Origin: an uncultured Collinsella sp.
GTDB taxonomy: Bacteria > Actinomycetota > Coriobacteriia > Coriobacteriales > Coriobacteriaceae
DNA length: 64,000 bases
Assembly (NCBI GenBank): GCA_900541645.1
Contig: UQKQ01000002.1
Coordinates: 1-64,000, forward strand
Reading direction: 5' to 3'
Made by a program: the position numbers and the translations under genes. Shown in pieces: positions 45,143 to 53,417 of this stretch. Under the pieces are notes generated by a model. The model was not told the DNA's origin and made no database searches. It was given only the letters and a program-made list of their open reading frames with translations. Every line of letters starts with the position of its first letter. The stretch's first letter is position 1.

Positions 45143-45427
45143 CTATCCCTCGTCGCCGGCGTCGTACACGATATCGAGGCCACAAACGGGGCATTTCTCC
45201 GGATACACCGGCATATGAACGCCTGTCTGTTTTCTCACTTCGTCGCTGAACCTGTCGCGCGCATCGATGAACCGAATGTCGAGACACGGTATTTGCGAGC
45301 CGCAGCAAGGGCAGGTGACGACAAACGACCCGCAATCAACCTCTACGCTCGGAAACATATTGTTGTCTATAAGGGCACACGGCAGTTTTCCGTACTTCCC
45401 CATCACAATATCGCCTCGCCAGCTCAT
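45143..45427 (-). CDS. small zinc-ribbon protein (CxxC x2)
   Basis: 94 residues: MSWRGDIVMGKYGKLPCAL, then a ligand pair CPCCGSQIPC and a second pair CPVCGLDIVYDAG, spaced about 45 residues, consistent with one zinc site. AGAGGGGAGCG lies before the ATG at 45427. No known family name. It may bind nucleic acid or a partner; it converges on the DUF5710 gene. Confidence 0.65.
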   Translation of the reverse strand: MSWRGDIVMGKYGKLPCALIDNNMFPSVEVDCGSFVVTCPCCGSQIPCLDIRFIDARDRFSDEVRKQTGVHMPVYPEKCPVCGLDIVYDAGDEG

Positions 45428-45549
45428 ACACGCTCCCCTCTCGCTATACAAAACAGGAAGAGCATGCACCGGCGGGCATGCGCGAGATTGCATCGCCACG
45501 CGATCCGATCAAACAACACGATCGTCAAAGAATGCCAAAGCCAAATACG

Positions 45550-46632
45550 CTAATACGGCAGAAGCCCCGCCTTTTCACGCTTCTTTTCCGAGCGATCGAA
45601 CTCAATGCGATGGGCCTCAAGAAACACCGCATTGGGTCGCCACTGACGCTCATTCGGCTGCCTTAGCGTCGCACCCGCAAAGGAAGCGTAGCCGGTCTTA
45701 TCCAGCAGGTACGATCCGCACAGCCGATATTCGCCGCAAACAGGCTCAAACGAAATCAGATGAGCATCGAATAAAGCATGTAAGTCGCGCCGAAGCAGAA
45801 TGCCGTTGCTGGCAACCTGCGATTTGGGTCCCGAGTAATTCTCGATATGTGCAGCCTCCAGAGCTTCGCTGACGCCGCAGTCCGACACCGCGCAACGGCC
45901 ATCATAGGCGGCAACGAGCTGCTTGCGGAACCATTGCTGCCCCAATCGCTCGCGCCTTAACGCATAGCGGACCTTTTCGTCGTCGGTCGTACCCTGTCCG
46001 GCAAACTCAATATCGACGGGCATGTGCTTCAGATAGCTCATGTCGGGCGCAAAACGGGGGTCCGGTCCGCCTTTATGAACAGGACCGTGCAGAACAAACC
46101 ATCCGTTTTCGGGCTCGAACCGTTCAACAAACGCAAGGCCGAGCACCTTGTAGCCCACCTCGGTTGCAAATATGACTCCGACTGGAACGCCACATTCCAT
46201 GCAGTTGAGCATTTTACTGTTGTAATTCTGGTCTCGAGAACCAACGGCGCCTGGCGCTTGGACCGAATACTTAATGACCCACGTACCATCGTCCAAATAG
46301 AGCGGAGGTACATCGGTGTAGAAGCTCTTTTTAGAGTTATGGACCGAAAGCGCAAAGATCTTATTGGGATCTTGCTTCACCCGATCCTGGCCCGGCCAGA
46401 AGATCCCTGAATCCCGCGTTACGGGAAAGAAGTCCGAGCCAATTCTCAAACGATACTGATACTGAGGGCTATCTTCCTTGGTGTGGTGCGGAAGGCTGGT
46501 CCAAACGCCGCCGCGCTGTTCCTCACCCAGAAACCACTCCCATGCCTCAACGTATTCGGAAGGCACGAGACTGCAGGCGCGGTCATAGCTTGGTCCATCC
46601 ATCAACGGAACAGCAAGGTCAATGTCGTTCAT
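45550..46632 (-). CDS. HNH endonuclease, stand-alone restriction-like
   Basis: 360 residues. The C-terminal HNH motif is CAVSDCGVSEALEAAHI, then NGILLRRDLHALFDAHLIS (~255-305), an HNH_2-type nuclease module as in type IV/IIM-like enzymes. The N-terminal ~200 residues (LPHHTKEDSPQYQYRLRIG; IFALSVHNSKKSFYTDVPPL; CMECGVPVGVIFATEVGYKV) form a separate beta-rich domain that could recognise modified DNA, analogous to SRA or PUA-like readers; this is inference. No methyltransferase is adjacent. ATG at 46632 is chosen over a GTG three codons upstream. Confidence 0.8.
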   Translation of the reverse strand: MNDIDLAVPLMDGPSYDRACSLVPSEYVEAWEWFLGEEQRGGVWTSLPHHTKEDSPQYQYRLRIGSDFFPVTRDSGIFWPGQDRVKQDPNKIFALSVHNSKKSFYTDVPPLYLDDGTWVIKYSVQAPGAVGSRDQNYNSKMLNCMECGVPVGVIFATEVGYKVLGLAFVERFEPENGWFVLHGPVHKGGPDPRFAPDMSYLKHMPVDIEFAGQGTTDDEKVRYALRRERLGQQWFRKQLVAAYDGRCAVSDCGVSEALEAAHIENYSGPKSQVASNGILLRRDLHALFDAHLISFEPVCGEYRLCGSYLLDKTGYASFAGATLRQPNERQWRPNAVFLEAHRIEFDRSEKKREKAGLLPY

Positions 46633-46847
46633 CGCCAGCACCTACAACCATACGAACGCGAGTTATGCCCCTCAATAATATGGCCGAGAGTCAATTATTA
46701 CGAGATCTCATTCCGCGATCGGCACATCGTTGATGCTCTCGGTTTGCCGCTGGCGCGCTTGTACCCCGCTACCCCACTTCCCTGTATACTGATGTAGCAC
46801 GTGTTTCATCCGGGCTTGTTGGACCGGGTCGTTCATGGGAGGGTCTT

Positions 46848-47339
46848 ATGGCTGCTTCGAATCCGCCTAAGGGGAGCGTTTCTTCTTCGTCCATCAAGCC
46901 GGTTACGCGCAAGGCCGTGCGTTGCCAGCGCGAGGTCGCTTGGCTTGTCACGCAGGCGGCTGGCAGGCTTGTGGCGACCACTCAGGACGTCAATGCGCCT
47001 ACGCCGAGCTTTGTGTTAGCGGCGGCACTGGATTTTGTGCGCCAATTGGAGCTTGCCGAACAGGATGCCAACGGCCACCTCGACTACCAGAATGTTATGG
47101 CGCCCGACCTGCAAACGTTCTGCCACATGGCCAAGTTGCCAGTCGCACCCAATGCGCTTTCGGACGCAGGCTACATGTTTACGCTTTCGGGCGCGGACCT
47201 TATCCGCGATATCTACGCATACTGCAGCGAGCTCGCCGAGCGCCACGTCTTTGACGCGGCAGAAGTCAAACCGGGATATGTCATCAAGCTGGTTCTCAGG
47301 CTGTTCTTGATGGACGGGGTCGGGGCCATGCCGGCGTAA
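46848..47339 (+). CDS. conserved hypothetical protein, 163 aa
   Basis: Unrecognised. A serine-rich disordered N terminus (MAASNPPKGSVSSSSIKP) precedes a largely helical body (REVAWLVTQAAGRLVATTQD; SFVLAAALDFVRQLELAEQD; GADLIRDIYAYCSELAERHV). GGGAGGGTCTT gives a strong ribosome site. The helical, soluble character suggests a binding or adaptor protein. It lies between the HNH gene and the AlbA_2 regulator. Confidence 0.7.
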   Translation: MAASNPPKGSVSSSSIKPVTRKAVRCQREVAWLVTQAAGRLVATTQDVNAPTPSFVLAAALDFVRQLELAEQDANGHLDYQNVMAPDLQTFCHMAKLPVAPNALSDAGYMFTLSGADLIRDIYAYCSELAERHVFDAAEVKPGYVIKLVLRLFLMDGVGAMPA

Positions 47340-47439
47340 GCTGAGTCTTTAGCATCACCGTCAACTGGGCAACAACCGCTTAACCTTAGTGGGCGCCAAT
47401 CGAGGGTCGATTATTGGGTCGCCTCGTCCACTAACGCAT

Positions 47440-48906
47440 TTATTCCACGCGCTCTGACAGTCGATATTTGCGGTTGCGGCTTGTCGACGGCGCCGTCGGC
47501 TCAAGCTCACCCTGCTTAATGAGCGCGTTGACGCGCGACCTAACCTGGGAAATCGTAAGCCCCGTACGTTCTGCCAGCTCACGCGTCCCCAGCTCGCCGT
47601 AGTGTTTGAGTGCCGTCACAATTAAGCCCCCGCCATGATCGACCGGCTCGATCTTTGAACGGTAAAGTACGACCTTGAACCGATCGAACCCCGGGCAGAA
47701 CAGGGGCTCGGCCAGACCATGCGCGCGCATGGCATCGATCATCATCGGGATGCCCGAGCCATTGCCCTCAGCCGGCGAACCTGCGCCATCCGGCAGCGGG
47801 ACAATCGACATGAGTTTCACGAGCGTCGCGTTACGGCATCGGGAGCTGCCGTCAAACAAGTTCTCGCGAGTCTTTCCCCCGTAAAGGCCGCCAGGATTCG
47901 TCACCTCGACACGATCGTCAAAGACGTCGACGGCAATCGATTGTCCACAGAACCGATCCCCGTATTCTCGATGGATTACGGCGTTGGCGATTGCCTCGCG
48001 CAGAACCTCCTCGGGAATCTCCAGCGAGTCGACACGCGAGACGCCTTGGACGGTCGAGGTTCGCCGCAAATTCTTGGCGACGGTCGCGACAGCATCCGAG
48101 ATCATCTCGCCCAACGTTCCCTCACAGATTGTGCGGTCCATGAACCTCAGCGACCCCGCCATGCCCTTCTGAGTTCCCGCATGGACAGCCACGTCAATGA
48201 AGAGCTTGGGATAGAACTGCTGAGGGTAGGTGCCCACAACTAGGAGTCCAGCCTTGGTGACATTGCCCTGGGAATCAAGGATATTTAGGCGCTCCAGCTT
48301 CGTTTGTTTGTCCGGCGCGCCGCGCATTGCCCGGGGCGTCAACGAGAAAGCCCGATCTATCGTACGGTCGACCAGCGTCTCGTCGAGATTGTCCGCGCCC
48401 GCACCCGCCACCGCGTCGCGATCGCTCGGAGTCGCTCGACCGTATGACGCCAATGCGAGCACCTCAGTCGATGAAAGCGGCACATCTTTGTCATCGATGC
48501 GCTTGTAGCTGCCGCCCTGGGCGCCCCGCTCTATGACATAGCAGGGCTTGCTCGACGGATCGAGCTCCTCAATCGTAATGACGAGAACGATGACGCCCTG
48601 AAGCTCCACTCGCTCGATCGTGTATTTAGGCGGATTGGCCAGCTTTCCTCGACCGCCCGCATCACCCATGCCTGACACAAATTGGTTGAGCACTTTCTCG
48701 GTCTCGAAGTTCTCAACCGGGACAAAACCTGCGCGCTCACTCACTCCGAGCACGATGATTCCGCCGGCAGTGTTCGCGAATGCGCTCACCGTTTCCCATA
48801 CGTCGCGGGAAAGCGTCGTGGCGCTCTCCTTCACTTCGACGTTAAGATCATCCGAGCCCATACGCCTTAAAGACTCAAGCAGACCGGTCAGCTCGTTTTC
48901 GTTCAT
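47440..48906 (-). CDS. AlbA_2/Schlafen-type ATP-binding transcriptional regulator
   Basis: 488 residues. The N-terminal AlbA_2 domain (LNVEVKESATTLSRDVWETVSAFANTAGG, ending VLGVSE) is the Schlafen-like module. A GHKL-like ATPase region in the middle shows EVLREAIANAVIHREYGDRF and GNGSGIPMMIDAMRAHGL. The C-terminal winged helix (LGTRELAERTGLTISQVRSR) is a DNA-binding domain. Such proteins act as regulators or nucleic-acid effectors, sometimes in phage defence. Its upstream region carries a cluster of TATCTCT motifs, likely operators. Confidence 0.85.
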   Translation of the reverse strand: MNENELTGLLESLRRMGSDDLNVEVKESATTLSRDVWETVSAFANTAGGIIVLGVSERAGFVPVENFETEKVLNQFVSGMGDAGGRGKLANPPKYTIERVELQGVIVLVITIEELDPSSKPCYVIERGAQGGSYKRIDDKDVPLSSTEVLALASYGRATPSDRDAVAGAGADNLDETLVDRTIDRAFSLTPRAMRGAPDKQTKLERLNILDSQGNVTKAGLLVVGTYPQQFYPKLFIDVAVHAGTQKGMAGSLRFMDRTICEGTLGEMISDAVATVAKNLRRTSTVQGVSRVDSLEIPEEVLREAIANAVIHREYGDRFCGQSIAVDVFDDRVEVTNPGGLYGGKTRENLFDGSSRCRNATLVKLMSIVPLPDGAGSPAEGNGSGIPMMIDAMRAHGLAEPLFCPGFDRFKVVLYRSKIEPVDHGGGLIVTALKHYGELGTRELAERTGLTISQVRSRVNALIKQGELEPTAPSTSRNRKYRLSERVE

Positions 48907-48969
48907 CTGCACGTCCTTTCGCTCGGTCCTGCGGAGAATGCCGCGGATAGATTTCCCTCGTCTCTCAGT

Positions 48970-49141
48970 TATCTCTCGTAATTATCTCTCATTTATCTCT
49001 CTATCTCTCGGCTTAGAGATAAGAGATAGATAGAGATGGAATGTCTACCATTTGCTTCATTTATACATATTTTTGCTGGTAGAACAATCGGTATTGAGAC
49101 AATACCATGATTGCCTGTCTCTTTGCTGCTCAGTTATCTCT
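48970..49141. promoter_or_regulatory. TATCTCT heptamer array upstream of the AlbA_2 regulator
   Basis: Direct copies start at 48970, 48983, 48994, 49002 and 49135. Inverted AGAGATA copies start at 49015 and 49022, with a near copy at 49032. Looser CTCTCAT repeats continue to about 49176. The first group is separated by 8-13 bases; the central inverted set forms palindromes. Candidate autoregulatory operator field in an AT-rich gap of over 600 bases. Confidence 0.6.
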
Positions 49142-49217
49142 CATATTTTTCTCTCATCTTCCTGTCATCTCTCATATTAGAGACGAATGAGGGACGAGAG
49201 ATACGCGAGTGATGGAC

Positions 49218-49390
49218 GAGCGAGGATTTTCGGACGGTCGGATATCGAGAGTGGATATTTGGACGGTTTTTGGGGCTTTTGCGGCAAATTCCGTCCAAAT
49301 ATCCACTCTCGTTCGATAGGTATCCGGAAATCCTCGCTCGTCCGTCCGAATATCCACTCTCGTTTGGCGAGTGTCCAATTTTCCACGCTC
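49218..49390. repeat. GAGCGTGG-family repeat cluster A
   Basis: Six related octamers: GAGCGAGG (49218), GAGAGTGG (49247), CCACTCTC (49303), CCTCGCTC (49332), CCACTCTC (49354) and CCACGCTC (49383). Each is followed on its own strand by an AT run and GGAC. The outer pairs are inverted, allowing a hairpin centred near 49275. Variant copies suggest an older cluster than B, C and D. Confidence 0.75.
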
Positions 49391-49527
49391 GTGCGGCGGG
49401 CACGCGAGCCCTTCGCCCAATCCGCTAGCATCGTCTCCAGTTCGCCGCAGAACCGCAGCCCCATATGGGTATACTCTCGAGGATTCGACTCGATTCGCCC
49501 CCGCTGGGGCGTCAAAGGAGACTGCAT

Positions 49528-52500
49528 ATGCCCACCACCTCAACCGACCCGCGCGCCGCAGCCGCTGCACTGCTGGTGCCCGGCACTACCTGCCACGGCT
49601 TTGCCGTCGAGCGCCGCGAGGCCGTGCCCGAGCTCGACTCGGACGCTTACGTGCTGCGACACACTGCCTCGGGCGCTCGTCTGCTGTACCTGGCGTGCGA
49701 CGACGAGAACAAGGCCTTTGCCATTGGCTTTAAGACGCCGCCGGCCGATTCCACCGGCGTGTTCCATATTCTTGAGCACTCGGTGCTGTGCGGATCGGCC
49801 AAGTTTCCCGTCAAGGAGCCGTTTGTCGACCTGATCAAGAGCTCCATGCAGACGTTCCTCAACGCCATGACCTACCCCGACAAGACCATCTACCCCGTTG
49901 CCACCACCAACGAGCAGGATCTGTATAACCTGATGGACGTGTACCTGGACGCGGTGTTCAACCCGGCCATCTATACCAAGCCCACCATTTTTGAGCAGGA
50001 GGGCTGGCACTACGAACTGGACCTGCCGGAGGGCGACGGCGACAGCAGCGCCGCGAGCCTGCACGAGGGCACGCTGCGTTATAACGGCGTGGTGTTCAAC
50101 GAGATGAAGGGCGCGCTGTCCGACCCCATGAGCGTGCTGGACGATGCCGTCAACGCCGCGCTCTATCCCGACACCGCCTATGCGCACGAGAGCGGCGGCG
50201 ACCCGCGCGCGATTCCCGCGCTCACCTACGAGCAGTTCCTGGACACGCACGCGCGCCACTACAACCCCTCCAACTCCTACATCACGCTCTACGGCGACCT
50301 GGATGTGGACCGCGCGCTGGCCTTTTTGGACGAGCGCTATCTGTCGCAGCCGAGTGCCGCGAGCCGCCGCATGCACGCTGCCGTTGCCGCCGGCGAGGAC
50401 CCGTCCACGCTGGCGCCCAATCCACTGGGCGCACAGGCGCCCGTGACCTGCGAGTACAAGCGCATCGAGATGGACACCACGCCCGAGAACGCCCTGGTGG
50501 GCCTGGGTCTTGTGCTGGGTAGCGCACTCGACCGCAAGCGCACGATCGCAGCGGACATCTTGTTCGAGGCGCTGCTGGGCTCCAACGAGGCGCCAGTTAA
50601 GAAGGCCATTCTGGCCGCCGGCCTGGGCGGCAACGTGGTGAGCTACACCGCGGCCGAGAGCCTGCAGCCCTACGAGCTCATCATGTTGCAAAACGCGCAG
50701 CCCGGCGTGGCGCGCGAGCTGCGCCGCGTGTTCCAGGACGCCTGCCGCGACCTGTGCGAGCACGGCGTTCCGCGCGAGCGCCTGGAAGCCATCATCAGCA
50801 GCAACGAATACGATCTGCGCCAGCGCGACTACGGCATCGCCGACGGCGTGGCCATTGCGTGCGACGCGCTGAGCACCTGGCTCTACGATGACGACGCCGC
50901 GACGCTGGCACTCAAGTACGGCCCGGTGTACGAGGAGCTGCGTAGCGAGCTGGACGGCACCTACTTTGAGGACCTGCTGCGCGAGCTGGTGCTGGAGAAC
51001 GACCACATGGCGCTCGTCGAGCTGGTGCCGGTGGACGCCGCCGAGGGTTCGGAGGGTGCCGAGGCCATCGAGCTGGCAGCCAAGCGCGACGCCATGACCG
51101 ATTCCAAGCTGGCCGACGTGGTCGAGCGCACGGCCGCGCTGCGTGCCGCGCAGGAAGCCGAGGACACGCCCGAGGACAAGGCCACGCTGCCGCGCCTGCG
51201 CGTGTCCGACATTGGCGAGGCGCGCCCCGAACCACCGCTGGTCGTGGACACGACCGTGCCCATCGTCTGTCTGCGCCACGACATCCCTACCAACCGCCTG
51301 GCCTACGCCATGCAGTATTTCGACCTGAGCTGCGTCGCGTTTGAGGACCTGCCCTATGTGACGCTGCTCTGCCGCCTGCTTAAGCAGCTGCCCACGCGCG
51401 AGCACTCGGCCGAGGAACTCGACAACTTGCTCGCTGGCAAGCTGGGCTTTTTGAGTTTTACGACCGAAGTCATGACCCAACCCGACGTGGACGGCGTGCG
51501 CCCCTACCTGCTGGTGAGCGCCGGCGCCCTGTCCGAGAAGATTGATGCACTGGCGAGTCTGCCGCGCGAGGTATGGTCGAGCACGCTTTTGGCAGATGCC
51601 GACGCCGACCGCGTGCGCGACGTGTTCACGCAGATTCGCATTGGGCTTGAGCAGGGCTTTATCAACAACGGTCACTCGGCGGCGCTCGGTCGCGCGATGA
51701 GCTACAGCTCGCCTTCGGCCGTGGTGCGCGAGCAGCTTTCGGGCGTGGACTTCTACCTGTTCCTGCGCGATCTGCTCGACCACTTTGACGAGCGCCTGGA
51801 CGACCTGCGCGCCAAGCTTACCGAACTGGCAGGCCGCATCTTTGTGGCCGATGGCTGCATGGCGAGCTTTACCGGCAGCGACGAGGACTTTGACGCGTAC
51901 TGGGATGCCGCAGGCGACCTGGGGCTGGGTGCGGGCGATGGTGCCGGCCGCGACGCGCTCGTGGTGCCGGCGCCGTGCGACCGCCACGAGGCTTTCGTGA
52001 TCCCCAGCGACATCTGCTTTGCCGCGCGTGCGTGCGATCCGCGTCGCTTGGGGCTCGACGTGACAGGCGCTTGGGCCGTGGCTGCCAACGCGCTCTCCTA
52101 CGACTACCTGTGGAACGAGATCCGCGTGAAGGGCGGTGCGTACGGCTGCGGATTCCGCGCAGCCGGCGAGCGCCAGACGGCGTTCTACACCTACCGTGAC
52201 CCGGCGATCGATCCTTCGATTGAGCGCGTGGAGCGCGCGGGTGCATGGCTTGGCTGCTTTGAGCCCGACGAGGCCGCCTTTGAGGGCTTTATCGTGAGCT
52301 GCGTGAGCGGCATGGACGCGCCGGTGAAGCCGTACGCGCTCACCAAGCGCCGCAACACGACCTACCTGGCCGGGCTTGACCCGCATGCACGCGAGGAGCG
52401 CCGCGCCCAGATGCTCGCCGCCACGCCCGGTGAGCTGCGCTCGCTCGGCACCGACGTGACGCGCATCGCAGCCGAGTCGCCCACCTGCGTCTTTGGCGGC

Positions 52501-52557
52501 CGCGACGTCATCGCAAAGAGCAACGCCGGCTTTAACGTCATCGACCTGCTGGGCTAG
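49528..52557 (+). CDS. M16C insulinase-type metalloprotease
   Basis: 1009-residue presequence-protease/PreP-like zinc enzyme. The inverted zinc motif HILEHSVLCGS (HxxEH, ~85) is followed by the distal glutamate region VVFNEMKGALSD. The M16C-associated helical domain sits in the middle, and the C-terminal inactive half contains NEIRVKGGAYGCGFRA, the arginine/tyrosine-type substrate motif. It forms a clamshell that degrades peptides. There is no signal peptide, so it is cytosolic. ATG at 49528 follows GGAG. Confidence 0.94.
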   Translation: MPTTSTDPRAAAAALLVPGTTCHGFAVERREAVPELDSDAYVLRHTASGARLLYLACDDENKAFAIGFKTPPADSTGVFHILEHSVLCGSAKFPVKEPFVDLIKSSMQTFLNAMTYPDKTIYPVATTNEQDLYNLMDVYLDAVFNPAIYTKPTIFEQEGWHYELDLPEGDGDSSAASLHEGTLRYNGVVFNEMKGALSDPMSVLDDAVNAALYPDTAYAHESGGDPRAIPALTYEQFLDTHARHYNPSNSYITLYGDLDVDRALAFLDERYLSQPSAASRRMHAAVAAGEDPSTLAPNPLGAQAPVTCEYKRIEMDTTPENALVGLGLVLGSALDRKRTIAADILFEALLGSNEAPVKKAILAAGLGGNVVSYTAAESLQPYELIMLQNAQPGVARELRRVFQDACRDLCEHGVPRERLEAIISSNEYDLRQRDYGIADGVAIACDALSTWLYDDDAATLALKYGPVYEELRSELDGTYFEDLLRELVLENDHMALVELVPVDAAEGSEGAEAIELAAKRDAMTDSKLADVVERTAALRAAQEAEDTPEDKATLPRLRVSDIGEARPEPPLVVDTTVPIVCLRHDIPTNRLAYAMQYFDLSCVAFEDLPYVTLLCRLLKQLPTREHSAEELDNLLAGKLGFLSFTTEVMTQPDVDGVRPYLLVSAGALSEKIDALASLPREVWSSTLLADADADRVRDVFTQIRIGLEQGFINNGHSAALGRAMSYSSPSAVVREQLSGVDFYLFLRDLLDHFDERLDDLRAKLTELAGRIFVADGCMASFTGSDEDFDAYWDAAGDLGLGAGDGAGRDALVVPAPCDRHEAFVIPSDICFAARACDPRRLGLDVTGAWAVAANALSYDYLWNEIRVKGGAYGCGFRAAGERQTAFYTYRDPAIDPSIERVERAGAWLGCFEPDEAAFEGFIVSCVSGMDAPVKPYALTKRRNTTYLAGLDPHAREERRAQMLAATPGELRSLGTDVTRIAAESPTCVFGGRDVIAKSNAGFNVIDLLG

Positions 52558-52569
52558 CCACAGCAAGCA

Positions 52570-52607
52570 AAACCACCACAAAGGGGACAGGCACCTTTGT
52601 GGTGGTT
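52570..52607. repeat. ACCACCAC palindrome, left copy
   Basis: AACCACCACAAAGG / CCTTTGTGGTGGTT perfect 14-bp arms around GGACAGGCA. It may terminate the M16C transcript. A matching copy at 53307-53345 lies on the far side of hicAB. Confidence 0.85.
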
Positions 52608-52614
52608 CGAACAC

Positions 52615-52643
52615 TTGTTCTATACGTACACATGTTCTATAGT
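52615..52643 (+). promoter_or_regulatory. promoter of hicAB
   Basis: TTGTTC (52615-52620), a 17-base spacer and TATAGT (52638-52643). Confidence 0.65.
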
Positions 52644-52668
52644 ATGGGTGATTGCATCGGATCTAAAT

Positions 52669-52689
52669 TGCAACTAGAATATAGTTGCA
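52669..52689. promoter_or_regulatory. operator-like palindrome of hicAB
   Basis: TGCAACTA / TAGTTGCA with a 5-base spacer, 15 bases ahead of the hicA start and just downstream of the promoter. It is well placed for HicB autorepression. Confidence 0.65.
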
Positions 52690-52703
52690 GAATGTGAGGC
52701 GGG

Positions 52704-52967
52704 ATGACTCGAGCCGATAAACTCATCGCCCAACTGTTTAGCTGCCCTTCGACGTATCGGTATGCCGATTTTTTAAAAGTCATGGCCTCATATGGCTTTG
52801 AAATGGACAGCAAAGGCAAGACATCCGGATCGCGCATTCGCTTCTACAGGCCCTCAGATGGCAGGATGTTCGTGATGCACGCGCCTCATCCATCTGACGA
52901 ATTGACGGCGGGGACAATTCGAAACATCGTTCGATTTCTGCAGGATGTCGGAGGCAGTCATGAGTAA
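52704..52967 (+). CDS. hicA: HicA-family mRNA interferase toxin
   Basis: 87 residues with a double-stranded-RNA-binding-like fold. The pattern is MTRADKLIAQLFSCPSTYR, SGSRIRFYRPSDGRMFVMHAPHP, then the C-terminal helix RNIVRFLQDVGGSHE. The SGSR and HxPHP elements fit one HicA subgroup; the classical catalytic GSHH is replaced. GAGGCGGG precedes ATG. It overlaps hicB by eight bases and would cleave mRNA when free of antitoxin. Confidence 0.85.
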   Translation: MTRADKLIAQLFSCPSTYRYADFLKVMASYGFEMDSKGKTSGSRIRFYRPSDGRMFVMHAPHPSDELTAGTIRNIVRFLQDVGGSHE

Positions 52968-53289
52968 CGTTTTGGCATACAAGGGCTATTTCGCCCCAGT
53001 CGAGTTCGATGCCGAGCAGCATGTACTAACAGGTATGGTCGCCGGCATTAGGGACGCAATCGTATTTGAAGGCTCCACGGCTGAAGAAGTGGAGCAATGC
53101 TTCCACGACGCCGTCGACGATTACCTTGAGTTTTGTGCCGAAAAGGGCAAGGAACCAGAGCGGGCTTTTAAGGGCTCGTTCAATGTGAGAACAGGCTCCG
53201 AGCTTCACAAGCAGGCAGCACTGGCGGCGGCAAAGAAGGGCGAGTCACTCAATAAGTTTGTGACCGAAGCAATCGCCGCGGCGTTATAG
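52960..53289 (+). CDS. hicB: HicB-family antitoxin
   Basis: 109 residues. The N-terminal HicB domain (YKGYFAPVEFDAEQHVLTG, FEGSTAEEVEQCFHDAVDDY) is followed by a ribbon-helix-helix C terminus (GSFNVRTGSELHKQAALAAA, SLNKFVTEAIAAAL). The first part binds HicA and the second part binds the operator. GGAGGCAGTC lies before ATG inside the hicA end. Confidence 0.9.
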   Translation: MSNVLAYKGYFAPVEFDAEQHVLTGMVAGIRDAIVFEGSTAEEVEQCFHDAVDDYLEFCAEKGKEPERAFKGSFNVRTGSELHKQAALAAAKKGESLNKFVTEAIAAAL

Positions 53290-53306
53290 CGTTAACGCAT
53301 GGGCCA

Positions 53307-53345
53307 AAACCACCACAAAGGGGACAGGCACCTTTGTGGTGGTTT
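53307..53345. repeat. ACCACCAC palindrome, right copy
   Basis: AAACCACCACAAAGG / CCTTTGTGGTGGTTT around the same centre as the copy at 52570. Lies 17 bases after the hicB stop. Confidence 0.85.
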
Positions 53346-53362
53346 CGACATTTGCCCAGATA

Positions 53363-53401
53363 AAACCTGCCAAAATAAACCTGTCCCTTTTTGGTAGGTT
53401 T
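53363..53401 (-). repeat. CCTGTCCC-type palindrome, copy c
   Basis: AAACCTGCCAAAATAAACC, TGTCCC, then TTTTTGGTAGGTTT. On the minus strand it continues into TTTTATCTGGGCAAATG, matching the tails of copies a and d. Sits between the right ACCACCAC palindrome and 5-FCL. Confidence 0.75.
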
Positions 53402-53417
53402 GGGAGAGGAAGCCGGG

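Noticed and set aside
44192..49200. Integrated phage or ICE at tRNA-Val
   Set aside because: No integrase, relaxase, phage structural gene or repeated tRNA end was found; only an accessory run can be claimed.
48970..49390. Possible CRISPR array
   Set aside because: Repeats are only 7-8 bases, occur in both orientations and at irregular distances, and no cas gene is present.
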